Assembly: GCF_012927105.1 (NCBI RefSeq)
Contig: NZ_JABBFV010000005.1
Location: 124,001-188,000, forward strand
Reading direction: 5' to 3'
Length of the DNA: 64,000 nucleotides
Source: Sphingobium psychrophilum
GTDB lineage: Bacteria > Pseudomonadota > Alphaproteobacteria > Sphingomonadales > Sphingomonadaceae
Part shown: piece after piece, positions 1 to 8,436 of the stretch
Layout of the letters: every line of letters begins with the position of its first letter
Numbering within the stretch: the stretch's first letter is position 1
The notes under the pieces: model-generated
Told to the model about the DNA's origin: nothing
Seen by the model: the letters and a program-made list of their open reading frames with translations, nothing else
Databases searched by the model: none
Position numbers and translations under genes: made by a program

Positions 1-1
1 T

Positions 2-439
2 CCCTATGTCGCGCTCGCCATGCTCAACTATGTGCTGCTGGTGCTGCTGGCGCTGCTCGTCTTTCGCGTGCCGATCACCGGCAATGTGCTGGCGATGACG
101 GTGGCGGCCTTGCTATACACGCTGTCCGCGACCGCGATCGGGCTGCTCTTCTCGATCTTCATGCGCAGCCAGATCGCGGCGCTGTTCGCCACCGCGATCG
201 GCACCATCCTGCCGGCGGTGCAGTTTTCCGGGCTGATCAATCCGGTCTCGTCGCTGGAGGGCGTCGGCGCGTTCGTCGGGCGCATCTTCCCGACCACCCA
301 TTTCGTCACCGTCTGTCGGGGCGTCTTCTCCAAGGGGCTGGGCTTCGGCGATCTGGGTCAGCCGCTTCTGGCGCTGGCCGTGGCAGTACCGGTGCTGCTC
401 GCACTGTCCGTCGCGCTTTTGAAAAAGCAGGAGGGCTGA
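2..439 (+). CDS. rbbA: RbbA-type ABC transporter, C-terminal permease end (5' partial)
   Basis: The reading frame enters from the left edge and ends at a TGA, so only about the last 145 residues are visible. They form hydrophobic ABC-2 permease helices (about residues 10-60 and 115-135 of the visible part) joined by a loop with the motif PTTHFVTVCRG, which is typical of the C-terminal end of RbbA/YhiH proteins. In that family two ATPase domains are fused to this permease half. The next gene is a YhhJ-like permease one base further on, as in the known rbbA-yhhJ pair. The exported substrate cannot be told from this fragment. The ATPase domains, if present, lie outside the window. Confidence 0.7.
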   Translation, partial: PYVALAMLNYVLLVLLALLVFRVPITGNVLAMTVAALLYTLSATAIGLLFSIFMRSQIAALFATAIGTILPAVQFSGLINPVSSLEGVGAFVGRIFPTTHFVTVCRGVFSKGLGFGDLGQPLLALAVAVPVLLALSVALLKKQEG

Positions 440-440
440 G

Positions 441-1565
441 ATGCGGCATATCGCCAATATCGGACGTCTGGGCGTCAAAGAACTGCGCAGCCTGTGGCGC
501 GATCCGATGATGCTGGTCCTGATCGTCTACGCTTTCTCGCTCGGCATCTATGTGGCGGCCTCCGCCATGCCCGAGACACTGAACAAGGCGCCGATTGCGG
601 TTGTCGACGAGGATCAGTCGCCGCTGTCCAGCCGGATCACCGGAGCGTTTTACCCGCCACACTTTACGCACCCGGCGCTGCTCGCCTTGGGTGAGGTCGA
701 TCCCGCCATGGACGCCGGGCGCTACACCTTCGCGCTCGACGTGCCGCCCGATTTCCAGCGCGACGTCCTCGCCGGCCGCCAGCCGACCGTCCAGCTCAAC
801 ATCGACGCCACGCGGATGAGCCAGGCGTTCACCGGCGGCGGCTATATCCAGCAGATCGTCCAGGGCGAGGTGTCGGAGTTCATGAAGGGAACGCGGGCCA
901 CGGCCGCGCCGCCCGCCGATCTCGCCCTGCGGGCCCGCTTCAACCCGACGCTCGCGCAAAGCTGGTTCGGGTCGGTGATGGAGATCATCAACAACGTCAC
1001 CATGCTCTCGATCGTGTTGACCGGCGCCGCGCTGATCCGCGAGCGCGAGCATGGCACGATCGAGCATCTGCTGGTGATGCCGATCACGCCGTTCGAGATC
1101 ATGGCGAGCAAGGTCTGGGCGATGGGGCTGGTCGTCCTGCTCGCCTGCGCCTTCGCGCTGCTGGTGGTGGTCGAAGGAATATTGAAGGTGCCGATCGAGG
1201 GATCGATCCCGCTGTTCCTGACGGGTGCGGCGCTGCATTTGTTCGCCACCACGTCGATCGGCATCTTCATGGGCACGATCGCGCGCTCGATGCCTCAGTT
1301 CGGTCTGTTGCTGATGCTCGTGCTGCTGCCGCTCCAGCTGTTGTCCGGCGGTATGACCCCGCGCGAGAGCATGCCCGAGTTCGTGCAGACGGTGATGCTC
1401 GCCGCGCCCACCACCCATTTTGTGAGAATGGCGCAGGCGATTCTCTACCGGGGAGCGAGCTTCGACGTGGTCTGGCCCCAGTTCCTTGCCATCGCCGTGA
1501 TCGGTGCAGTGTTTTTCCTGATCGCGCTCGCGCGGTTCCGCCGGACGATCGGAACGATGGCATAA
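441..1565 (+). CDS. yhhJ: ABC-2 type permease, YhhJ family
   Basis: This is a 374-residue inner-membrane permease. One N-terminal helix (about 24-43) is followed by a periplasmic segment of about 130 residues (45-175) and then five helices between about 180 and 366, the standard ABC2_membrane layout for YhhJ/YbhR proteins. The ATG lies one base after the upstream stop, so the two genes are almost certainly co-translated and form one exporter. In such operons a HlyD-like adaptor usually precedes rbbA, and it would lie to the left of the window. YbhF/R/S-like drug exporters are the main alternative assignment. Confidence 0.8.
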   Translation: MRHIANIGRLGVKELRSLWRDPMMLVLIVYAFSLGIYVAASAMPETLNKAPIAVVDEDQSPLSSRITGAFYPPHFTHPALLALGEVDPAMDAGRYTFALDVPPDFQRDVLAGRQPTVQLNIDATRMSQAFTGGGYIQQIVQGEVSEFMKGTRATAAPPADLALRARFNPTLAQSWFGSVMEIINNVTMLSIVLTGAALIREREHGTIEHLLVMPITPFEIMASKVWAMGLVVLLACAFALLVVVEGILKVPIEGSIPLFLTGAALHLFATTSIGIFMGTIARSMPQFGLLLMLVLLPLQLLSGGMTPRESMPEFVQTVMLAAPTTHFVRMAQAILYRGASFDVVWPQFLAIAVIGAVFFLIALARFRRTIGTMA

Positions 1566-1660
1566 GCAGGCACATGGTGATGGCCGCCTCAGTAACACTA
1601 CCAATATGCCCAACAGCGCGGCTGCGCGAAACTTTTCTCACCACAAAGGGGAGAATCTCC

Positions 1661-1774
1661 ATGCACGCCCTGGACAGAATTCGTCAGTCGATCGACGTCA
1701 TTTTCCTGTATGGATTGACAGCAGGTCTGGTGATGGCGATCGCCGCAATCATCATGGCGAAGCTTCCCGAATGA
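1661..1774 (+). CDS. Small single-helix membrane protein (37 aa)
   Basis: A 37-residue ORF opens with ATG at 1661, preceded by the purine-rich AAAGGGGAGA at a good ribosome-binding distance. It holds one hydrophobic segment (about residues 13-33) after a short charged N-terminus. Its TGA overlaps the ATG of the next gene in an ATGA arrangement, which argues that it is translated. No family is recognised. It could be a membrane subunit or accessory peptide for the secreted protein encoded next. Confidence 0.5.
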   Translation: MHALDRIRQSIDVIFLYGLTAGLVMAIAAIIMAKLPE

Positions 1775-2394
1775 AAAGGAAGACGCGTCTCAGGCGTCTT
1801 GCGCCGCTCGTTCTGAGTGTTCTTCTTGGGCTTTCTATTCACACCGCCGCCCAGTCGGCGCCCGCTGCCGCCGAAGCGACCGCCCCGGCGGGCTTCCGCC
1901 TCGATTCCGACGTGACCTTGGTGCATGTGGGAAGCGGTGCGCGCTTTCCCCATATGCTCGCCGGATTCACCCGCGTAGCCGAGCAGGGATATGATCCCAG
2001 CGGCCAGTATGTTTCCGTCGAATATCGTTCGCCGGTGCGCGGTTCGACGATCGTTGCGCGCATCTCGCTGGTTCACATCGAGCAAATGTCGGCGAAGGAG
2101 CATTATACGATCATGAAGTGGCTCGCACGCGGCTATTTCGATGAAAGCACGCCGCTGTCCGAGGGACCGGTTGCTCTTCCTGACATGCCAAAGGATGCCG
2201 TCTGGCGCGGGCGGTTTCGTGGCGTCCGCGAAGGCGTTCCTTTTGAATTCAGCCTCACGACGGTCGATTTAGGCTATTGGGGCGCTCGCGTCGCGACGGC
2301 CTATCCCGAGGCTGATCAAGGCGAAGCCGAACAGCGGCTCGACACGCTGATCAGTGGGTTGCGGGCGTTGGCGCCGTCCGCACAGCGCAAGTAG
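1771..2394 (+). CDS. Predicted secreted protein of unknown function
   Basis: The 207-residue product begins with a basic stretch (KRKTRLRR) and a hydrophobic core ending near AQSAPAAA at about residue 32, a good Sec signal peptide. The mature part is a mixed alpha/beta soluble domain without cysteines or a recognised motif. The start at 1771 is chosen because it overlaps the upstream small ORF by ATGA and supplies the signal peptide. The frame can be read further upstream, but that part is not protein-like. The protein is probably periplasmic. I do not recognise the family. Confidence 0.6.
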   Translation: MKRKTRLRRLAPLVLSVLLGLSIHTAAQSAPAAAEATAPAGFRLDSDVTLVHVGSGARFPHMLAGFTRVAEQGYDPSGQYVSVEYRSPVRGSTIVARISLVHIEQMSAKEHYTIMKWLARGYFDESTPLSEGPVALPDMPKDAVWRGRFRGVREGVPFEFSLTTVDLGYWGARVATAYPEADQGEAEQRLDTLISGLRALAPSAQRK

Positions 2395-2601
2395 AGTCGA
2401 TCTCATCGGAGGCGTTGCCGCCCAGCTCCCAGGGCTGGGGCAGGAAACGCCGTCGCGCGATCAGAGATTAGGTTGGATCGATTCGATTGCATATTATGTA
2501 TGCCGACGATCCACTCGCTGACATTGCCCGAGCCCAACGACTCGATGGACGCCAAAGGCGAGACGATCGGAACGCCCTCCAAGCAAAGAAGAGGAAGAAC
2601 C

Positions 2602-3459
2602 ATGCTCGCAATCACCGGAGCGACAGGACAACTCGGACGGCTCGTCATCGCAGCACTGCTCAGGACGGTGCCGGCTGGCGAGATCGCGGCCCTGGTGCGT
2701 GACGTCGACAAGGCGTCCGACCTCGCTGCGAAGGGGGTCGTCGTGCGCGAAGCCGATTATAACCGGCCGGAGACCCTCGGCCCGGCTCTCGCGGGCGTCG
2801 ACAAGCTGTTGCTCATTTCGGGGAACGAGGTCGGACACCGCGTGCCGCAACATAAGGCGGTTATCGACGCCGCCAAAGCCGCCGGCGTGAACCTCATTGC
2901 CTATACCAGCGTGCTGCACGCGGATACGTCACCGCTCGGCCTTGCCGAGGAGCATCGCCAGACCGAAGCGCTTCTCCGCGAAAGCGGAATACCCACCGTC
3001 TTGCTGCGAAACAGCTGGTACACCGAGAACTACACCGCCTCGATACCTGCCACTCTCGAGCACGGCGTGGTGATAGGCTCCGCCGGAGACGCCCGCATCG
3101 CCTCGGCCACCCGCGCCGACTTTGCTGAGGCATCCGCTGCCGTACTCGTGGCGCAAGAGGATCAGGCCGGTCGCATCTACGAGCTGGCGGGCGATGAGGC
3201 CTATACGCTCGCCGAATTCGCGGACGAACTCTCTCGTCGAGCGGGCAAGCCGATCATCTTCAAAAACCTGAGCGAAGCTGATCACAAGGCGGCGCTGGTT
3301 GGAGCCGGTCTTCCGGAGCCGGTTGCTGCGATGCTCGCCCAATCGGACGCGGCGGCGGGCCAGGGCGCCCTGTTCGACGACAGCCATGACCTTGGCAGGC
3401 TGATCGGCCGGCCGACCACGCCATTGAAGGACGCGATCGCCGCGGCGCTGGCAGGTTGA
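2602..3459 (+). CDS. qorB: NAD(P)H:quinone oxidoreductase 2 (QorB/YtfG family)
   Basis: The 285-residue NmrA/SDR-type protein opens with the dinucleotide-binding motif ITGATGQLG (about residues 4-12). It matches E. coli QorB (286 aa) along its length, including the LLLIS, YTSxLHADTSPLGLA and ELAGD segments. The expected reaction is cytosolic NAD(P)H-dependent reduction of quinones. ATG 2602 has GAGGAAG just upstream. The frame is open further 5', but that extension lies outside the family alignment. It converges with the GNAT gene that ends 16 nt away. Such genes are often paired with a HxlR regulator, but none is adjacent here. Confidence 0.88.
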   Translation: MLAITGATGQLGRLVIAALLRTVPAGEIAALVRDVDKASDLAAKGVVVREADYNRPETLGPALAGVDKLLLISGNEVGHRVPQHKAVIDAAKAAGVNLIAYTSVLHADTSPLGLAEEHRQTEALLRESGIPTVLLRNSWYTENYTASIPATLEHGVVIGSAGDARIASATRADFAEASAAVLVAQEDQAGRIYELAGDEAYTLAEFADELSRRAGKPIIFKNLSEADHKAALVGAGLPEPVAAMLAQSDAAAGQGALFDDSHDLGRLIGRPTTPLKDAIAAALAG

Positions 3460-3475
3460 TGCCGGGCCTCGACGG

Positions 3476-3994
3476 TTAGCTGGCGCGCAGTGTTTTGCTG
3501 ACCAGCACCAGGGTCGAGTCCCCAGGATATTCCTCTACCGAGAACCCCATGTCGCGTTCGAGTTCGATCGCGGCGACATTGGCGCGGCTCTCGATCGATT
3601 CGATTTTCGAGAGCCCCCGCGCCTCGGCCTGATCGGCCACGAAGGACAGGAGAGTCCATCCGATGCCTCGGTGCCGATAGTCGGCGTCAACGGAGATCGC
3701 CACCTCGCCCCGCTCGCCCGCTGCATCGGAGACGAGCATCGCGCTTGCGACCACGGCGCCGCTCTCGGCATCGAACGCGAGGAAGCTTACCGCGTTGCCG
3801 TCATCTATCGGGGTCAAGGCGCGGAGTTGCTCTGGCCCGATTTCATTCAGCCCAGACAGGAACCGAAAGCGCAGATCCTCATGGCTCACATGGTGGAACA
3901 AGTGCGTCAGGATCGGCCCGTCCGTCGAGCCCGCCTGCCGCACGTAAAGGCGAAGCCCGCTCCGCGTCACGAGTTCCACGGTCTTTTCATTCAT
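3476..3994 (-). CDS. GNAT-family N-acetyltransferase
   Basis: The 172-residue protein carries the GNAT acetyl-CoA signature in motif A (about 105-125: VDADYRHRGIG, with the pyrophosphate-binding R-x-x-G-x-G pattern), then the helix WTLLSFVADQAEARG and a C-terminal beta strand. The substrate is unknown. It resembles the stand-alone or regulatory acetyltransferase domains (Pat-like) that act on proteins or small molecules. ATG 3994 overlaps the stop of the upstream lipoprotein gene, so this is the last cistron of the long minus-strand operon that starts with phaC. Because the same operon makes acetyl-phosphate and acetate, a protein acetyltransferase role is attractive but unproven. Confidence 0.7.
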   Translation of the reverse strand: MNEKTVELVTRSGLRLYVRQAGSTDGPILTHLFHHVSHEDLRFRFLSGLNEIGPEQLRALTPIDDGNAVSFLAFDAESGAVVASAMLVSDAAGERGEVAISVDADYRHRGIGWTLLSFVADQAEARGLSKIESIESRANVAAIELERDMGFSVEEYPGDSTLVLVSKTLRAS

Positions 3995-4664
3995 CTTTCT
4001 GGCCCTTTCCGGATGGTGGATTGGAGGACGCGCTGCGGCTGGTTTGCGCCGTCCAGTCGACGAGTTGTGCGGCATAACGGGTCACCGCCCGGTCGAAAGC
4101 CGGCACGATCCCGCTCGTGCTGTTCGCAAGCGCTGGTTCCTCGACCGAGAAACGGCGCGACGCGACCGGCTGTCTGTCATCGGCACCAAACAGGGTCACC
4201 TCCCCGGCGATGACGACGGTGGGCGGGGTCTTGCCATCGGCTTCCGGCGTGTATCGCGCCTCAAACCTGTCGATGGTGACCTGCAGGGCCTGCGAGGCTC
4301 CCGTCGCGCTTCGGGGCGAAGCGAGGCGGAGGTCGGGCGCGCGCGCACCGAACTGCCGCGTCAGCGCCTGCGTGAAAAGATCGGGGACCGATGCGACCCA
4401 GCGGGCGTCCTTGATATAGAGCGCCTGCGCGCCGCGCGTGGTGAGGATGCGATCGCCCTCGATTTCCGGTGCGAAGCGAAGCCGCAACAGCGAAAGCGGC
4501 CGGCGGGCGACCGCCGCCTGCGGGGCGGTGTCGTTCGTCCGCTCGATCACGCCGAAACGGAAGAGATCATCACGCTTGCCACCCCCCAACAGGCTCCCGC
4601 AGCCGGCCAGCAACAGCGCTCCCATCAGGGTCGCGGATGTCCGATATCCAGGGGAATGCCTCAT
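3987..4664 (-). CDS. ABC-type transport auxiliary lipoprotein (PqiC/ABC_trans_aux-like)
   Basis: The 225-residue protein has a lipoprotein signal (lipobox LLAGC near residue 22) followed by a periplasmic domain of the PqiC/ABC-auxiliary type. This is the lipoprotein that commonly ends alphaproteobacterial MCE operons. It is expected to anchor in the outer membrane and receive or hand over lipids from the MlaD-like ring encoded just upstream. Its start overlaps the end of the mlaD-like gene. No outer-membrane MlaA or periplasmic MlaC is encoded nearby. Confidence 0.75.
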   Translation of the reverse strand: MRHSPGYRTSATLMGALLLAGCGSLLGGGKRDDLFRFGVIERTNDTAPQAAVARRPLSLLRLRFAPEIEGDRILTTRGAQALYIKDARWVASVPDLFTQALTRQFGARAPDLRLASPRSATGASQALQVTIDRFEARYTPEADGKTPPTVVIAGEVTLFGADDRQPVASRRFSVEEPALANSTSGIVPAFDRAVTRYAAQLVDWTAQTSRSASSNPPSGKGQKDE

Positions 4665-5596
4665 CGCGGTAGCTCCAGTTCCTTGCCACTGTCCTTGCCC
4701 AATGCCTGACGGGGATTTTGCCGGATCTGACGGATGAGCCCGTCCAGGGATTCGGCCGTCTCCTGCAGGCTGCGCATCGTGGCGTTGATGTTGGGGAGAG
4801 TGGTCGTGCCGATGTCGCCGCTCTGGGTATCGAGCTTCGCGATGACGCCGCGGGCCTCGTGAACCGCGACCTTGAGTTCGCCAGCCGCCCCGGAGATGTC
4901 TGCAAAAGCGCGTTTGCCGTCGCCATCGGCGATGTGACGGACGGATGCCGCCGCTCCCTGAATATCGGTGGCGGCGCGGTCGAGCTTGGTCAGCGCCGAG
5001 GCGGCGTTGGCGATCATGGTCCGGTTCGCCGCAAGCTCCCCAGTCGTCGTCCTGATGTCGTGGATGGCCGCGCCGACATCGGCAATGTTGCGATCGGAGA
5101 GCAGCTTGTTCACGCGGGTCAGGGCTTCGGTCGCGCTCGCGACCATCTGCCCTCCTCCCTGCAGCAGCGACGAGAGCGCATTGGGCTTGCTCGGAATGAC
5201 CGGGCGCTTGCTATGATCGACCTTCCGTAGAAGCGGCTTGATCGCGGTCCCGGCGCTGATCTGGACGATGCTGACTCCCGAAATGCCCTGCGTTTCGGTC
5301 GACGCCATCGAATCCACGCGCACGGGCGTCCCGCGGTTGACCTCGATATCGGTGACCACACGGTTGGGATCGCGCTCGTCGAGCCTGATCCGCTGGATCT
5401 GACCGACCTTGATGCCGTTGAACTGGACCTCCGCCCCCACGCTCAGCCCCCGCACGGGACCATGAAAGACGATCTGATAGGGATCGTGCTCCCGTCTGAA
5501 CTGCGAGCCGCCCAGCCACACCACGAACACGAGCGTCGCGATGAGCAGCACAATCGAGACGGCGCCCACCAGGGCATAATTGGCGTGGCGTTCCAT
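4661..5596 (-). CDS. mlaD: MlaD-family MCE-domain protein
   Basis: The 311-residue protein has one N-terminal transmembrane helix (about 9-30) and an MCE domain (about 38-116, with GPVRGLSVGAEVQFNGIKVGQI). A long helical, coiled C-terminal region (about 150-300) follows, as in single-MCE proteins that form hexameric rings with a central lipid tunnel. It is an inner-membrane, periplasm-facing subunit of a phospholipid or hydrophobic-compound ABC transporter with the two genes upstream. It overlaps both neighbours by a few bases. The long C-terminus is typical of alphaproteobacterial versions and longer than E. coli MlaD (183 aa). Confidence 0.85.
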   Translation of the reverse strand: MERHANYALVGAVSIVLLIATLVFVVWLGGSQFRREHDPYQIVFHGPVRGLSVGAEVQFNGIKVGQIQRIRLDERDPNRVVTDIEVNRGTPVRVDSMASTETQGISGVSIVQISAGTAIKPLLRKVDHSKRPVIPSKPNALSSLLQGGGQMVASATEALTRVNKLLSDRNIADVGAAIHDIRTTTGELAANRTMIANAASALTKLDRAATDIQGAAASVRHIADGDGKRAFADISGAAGELKVAVHEARGVIAKLDTQSGDIGTTTLPNINATMRSLQETAESLDGLIRQIRQNPRQALGKDSGKELELPR

Positions 5597-6384
5597 CAGC
5601 CTTCTTTCTGCTTCTTGGCGGCACGGCCGCGCGGCCCCAGGAAATAGCTTTTGATCCAGGGATGGTCCGATTGCTCGAGCTCGGCGACCGGCGCGACCGC
5701 GACGATCTTCCTGTCGGCGACGACGGCGACCCGGTCGCAGATGGCATAGAGCGTGTCGAGATCGTGGGTGATCATAAAGACTGTGAGACCGAGCGCTTCG
5801 CGCAGCGTCTTGACGAGGTCGTCGAACTCGCCCGCCGCGATCGGATCGAGACCGGCTGTCGGCTCGTCGAGGAACAGGATGTCGGGGTCGAGGGCGATCG
5901 CACGCGCGACGCCGGCGCGCTTGCGCATGCCCCCAGACAGTTCGGAGGGTTTCAGGGCACCGGCATTGTCGGGCAGGCCGGCAAGCTTGATCTTCAGCCG
6001 CGCGAGATCACGCACAAAGCCCTTGGACAGATGCGCGTGCTCCAGGAGCGGCGTCTCGACATTTTCCTGCACCGTCAGAAAAGAGAATAACGCTCCCTGC
6101 TGGAACATCACACCGATCCGCCGTTCGATATCGGCCTGCGCATCCGCATCGTCGATGTTCCGCCCGAAGATTTCGACGGTCCCGCCATCGGGCCGTTTCA
6201 ACCCAAGAATGGTATTGAGCAGGACCGACTTGCCGGAGCCCGATCCCCCAACGACGCCGAGTATTTCGCCGCGCCGGACCTCGAGGTCGAGATCCTCGTG
6301 GATCACCTTGTCACCAAATGTGGTCCTGAGGCCGCTGACACGGATCGGCGCATCGCCGGCGTCGGTGGGCGATGGCGCGCTCAC
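5596..6384 (-). CDS. mlaF: MCE/Mla transporter ATP-binding subunit
   Basis: The 262-residue ABC ATPase has Walker A GGSGSGKS at 46-53, a signature LSGGMRKR near 150 and Walker B ILFLDEPTAGLDP near 175. LSGGM-R-KR is the form usual in Mla/Ttg2A ATPases. GTG 6384 is chosen as the start because it overlaps the permease stop as GTGA. The same frame runs much further upstream, but only as antisense-type sequence across the permease. It supplies ATP for lipid movement by the MlaE/MlaD complex. Confidence 0.88.
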   Translation of the reverse strand: MSAPSPTDAGDAPIRVSGLRTTFGDKVIHEDLDLEVRRGEILGVVGGSGSGKSVLLNTILGLKRPDGGTVEIFGRNIDDADAQADIERRIGVMFQQGALFSFLTVQENVETPLLEHAHLSKGFVRDLARLKIKLAGLPDNAGALKPSELSGGMRKRAGVARAIALDPDILFLDEPTAGLDPIAAGEFDDLVKTLREALGLTVFMITHDLDTLYAICDRVAVVADRKIVAVAPVAELEQSDHPWIKSYFLGPRGRAAKKQKEG

Positions 6385-7481
6385 AGGTCCAGCACCATGA
6401 AGAGCACCGCGAAGATCGCATCGAACATGATGACCATGAAGACCGACTGGACCACCGCCGAGGTGACGTTGCGGCCGAGGCTCTGGACATCGCCGCCGAC
6501 CATCAGGCCATGCCGGCAGCCCGCCGAGGCGATCACCAGCGCCAGGAACGGCGCCTTGCTCATGCCGACCCAGAAATGCGTTATGCTCACGGTCTCGAGC
6601 GTGCGCTGAACGAAGAAGACGGGGCTGATGTCGATCGTCGCCCAGCTGACCAGCAGGCCACCTGCAATACCGCCGATATCCGCGCAGAAGGTCATCAGCG
6701 GCATCATCAGCAGCGCTGCGAGAACCCGTGGAATGACAAGGGCGTCGAAACGGTCGACGCCCATCACCTGCATCGCATCGGTTTCCTGGTTCATGCGCAT
6801 CGAACCGATCTGCGCGGCGAAGGACGATGCGGACCGGCCCGACAGCAGAATCGCGGCGATGACCACGCCGAACTCGCGCAGGACCGCGACGCCGACCAGC
6901 TGGACCGTGAACACCTCGACGCCAAGCGTCGTCAGCAAGTTGGTGCCGACAAGTGCGATCACCGCGCCGATGAAGAAGGTCATGATGAAGACGATCGGGA
7001 GCGCGTTGATGCCCGCGTCCTGCATCATCGCGACCAGCGGCGTCAGACGCAGACGGCGCGGGTGCACGACCGTCCGGCCGAGGGCCACGACCAGCCGGCC
7101 CGCGAATTCGAGCATGTCGTAGGCATCGCCGCCGAACTGGACGACCTGGCGGCCGAACCGGTCGAAAAAGCCTGTCCATCCCTCGAGACCCTGCTTCGCC
7201 GGGGCTTCCTTCTCAAGCGCAGGGCGCACGAGGTCGATCAACCGCCGCAGATCTTCTCTCGGGCCGCAGTCGATATCCGCGCCGGTTGGCATGGACCGCA
7301 GCAACGCCAGCGCCCCGGCCGTATCGACCCGTCCCAGTTCGGAGACGTCGAGGCGCTGCGCGCTCCCGGATTTCGTGGCCAGGCGACGGGCAGCGTCGCC
7401 CAGGTCGAGCGCCGTCCAGTCACCGCTGGGGTGAAGCGTGGGGACATCGGTGTCGTCGAGGCGCCAGTCGGCCGCGGTCAC
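6381..7481 (-). CDS. mlaE: MlaE-family permease with N-terminal STAS-like domain
   Basis: The 366-residue protein starts with a STAS-like domain of about 110 residues (LDVSELGRVDTAGALALL), followed by the MlaE permease core (about 120-366: five to six helices). The core holds the conserved segment VVIAAILLSGRSASSFAAQIGSM, here split over residues about 225-245. The STAS fusion is known in many alphaproteobacterial and plant-related MlaE proteins; in E. coli the STAS protein MlaB is separate. The start is GTG 7481, which overlaps the stop of a small upstream ORF by GTGA. The protein transports phospholipids between the membranes. The direction cannot be inferred from sequence. Confidence 0.88.
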   Translation of the reverse strand: MTAADWRLDDTDVPTLHPSGDWTALDLGDAARRLATKSGSAQRLDVSELGRVDTAGALALLRSMPTGADIDCGPREDLRRLIDLVRPALEKEAPAKQGLEGWTGFFDRFGRQVVQFGGDAYDMLEFAGRLVVALGRTVVHPRRLRLTPLVAMMQDAGINALPIVFIMTFFIGAVIALVGTNLLTTLGVEVFTVQLVGVAVLREFGVVIAAILLSGRSASSFAAQIGSMRMNQETDAMQVMGVDRFDALVIPRVLAALLMMPLMTFCADIGGIAGGLLVSWATIDISPVFFVQRTLETVSITHFWVGMSKAPFLALVIASAGCRHGLMVGGDVQSLGRNVTSAVVQSVFMVIMFDAIFAVLFMVLDL

Positions 7482-7666
7482 CGGACGAGCGCCACGCCGA
7501 TGCGCAGGCGCGTCGTTCGCCGATTATAGTCGAGCAGGTTCTCGCCATAGCCGACAAAGCTCTGGCCGAAGGGATAGACTTCCGGTCCGTCGCCGAGCAT
7601 GCAATTCAAGCAGACGGCCGCCGCGTCGGCAAGGGAATCCGCGTGCTGCCGGTTGAAACCCGTCAT
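7478..7666 (-). pseudogene. pldA: Phospholipase A1 (PldA) C-terminal remnant in a 62-aa coupled ORF
   Basis: This 62-codon ORF overlaps the fabI-like stop (ATGA) and the mlaE start (GTGA). Its last 25 or so residues, including FVGYGENLLDYN and TRLRIGVAL, match the conserved final beta-strands of outer-membrane phospholipase A1 (GYGESLIDYN...TRVGVGV). The first half does not resemble PldA, and there is no room for the catalytic barrel. It therefore looks like the tail of a deleted pldA retained in the operon, possibly still translated as a small peptide. PldA and Mla both act on mislocalised outer-leaflet phospholipid, so the neighbourhood fits. Confidence 0.6.
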
Positions 7667-8436
7667 GCGAGCAGGTGCAGGCCGCTATCGACCGGGATGA
7701 CCGTGCCGGTGATCCGCTTGGCAGCATCGCTGACCAGGAACGCTGCCAGCGCGCCGACATCGTCGACATCGACGAGCCGGCCTTCCGGGACGGCCGCCGC
7801 GGCGCGCTCGATCAGTTCATCGAAGCGTTCGATGCCGCTCGCCGCCCGCGTCGCGATCGGACCCGGGGAAATCGCATGGGCGCGGATGCCCTTGGATCCC
7901 AGTTCGGCGGCGACATAACGGGTCGCGCTTTCCAGAGCCGCTTTTACCGGCCCCATCAGATTATAGTGCTCGACCACCCGGTCCGATCCGTAGAAGGTTA
8001 CGCACAGCAGGCAGCCTCCGTCGGGCATCAGCGGTTCGGCCAGTCGCGCCATGCGTAGGAAGCTGTGGCAGGAAACATCCATGGCGATTGCGAAGCCTTC
8101 CGCAGAGGAATCGACGACGCGGCCATGAAGATCCTCCCGCGGCGCGAAGGCGATCGAATGGAGCAGGAAATCGAGGCCGCCCCATTTCGTGTTCACCTCG
8201 TTGAACAGCGCCTCCAGCTCGCCGGGAACGCGGACATCGCAAGGCGCGGTCCATTCGACCCCCAGCCGTTCCGCGACCGGCGCCACATACTGTTCCGTCT
8301 TGGCGTTGAGATAGGTGGCGGCGAGCCGTGCCCCGCAACGCGCGAACGCCTCGGCACAGCCGGCCGCGATGCTGTGTTCATTCGCAATGCCAACGACGAG
8401 CCCGCGCTTGCCGGCAAGATCGACCAGCGGTTTCAT
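7663..8436 (-). CDS. fabI: Enoyl-ACP reductase, FabI-like SDR
   Basis: The 257-residue protein follows the FabI layout: an N-terminal GLVVGIANEHSIA nucleotide loop (about 12-24), HSIAFAPRE (about 93-101) and the catalytic Tyr-x6-Lys pair Y158/K165 in YNLMGPVK. Y149 lies nine residues before Y158, near the place of the second conserved Tyr of E. coli FabI. The reaction would be NAD(P)H-dependent reduction of an enoyl thioester. Placement between ackA and the Mla genes suggests a second, condition-specific copy rather than the housekeeping enzyme. An ackA-pta-fabI cluster is known in rhizobia. Overlaps of 4 nt on both sides show translational coupling. Confidence 0.85.
   Translation of the reverse strand: MKPLVDLAGKRGLVVGIANEHSIAAGCAEAFARCGARLAATYLNAKTEQYVAPVAERLGVEWTAPCDVRVPGELEALFNEVNTKWGGLDFLLHSIAFAPREDLHGRVVDSSAEGFAIAMDVSCHSFLRMARLAEPLMPDGGCLLCVTFYGSDRVVEHYNLMGPVKAALESATRYVAAELGSKGIRAHAISPGPIATRAASGIERFDELIERAAAAVPEGRLVDVDDVGALAAFLVSDAAKRITGTVIPVDSGLHLLA

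Noticed and set aside
306..1613. 435-codon minus-strand frame opposite yhhJ
   Set aside because: Composition is Arg/His/Gln-rich, as expected for antisense of a GC-rich membrane-protein gene, while yhhJ fits its family well.
6385..7179. Upstream extension of the mlaF frame, suggesting a 527-aa fusion
   Set aside because: The extension is Arg/Pro-rich out-of-frame reading of mlaE; the GTG at 6384 with GTGA overlap gives the normal ATPase length.
6372..7529. 385-codon plus-strand frame opposite mlaE
   Set aside because: Antisense shadow; the minus strand encodes a full MlaE with STAS domain.
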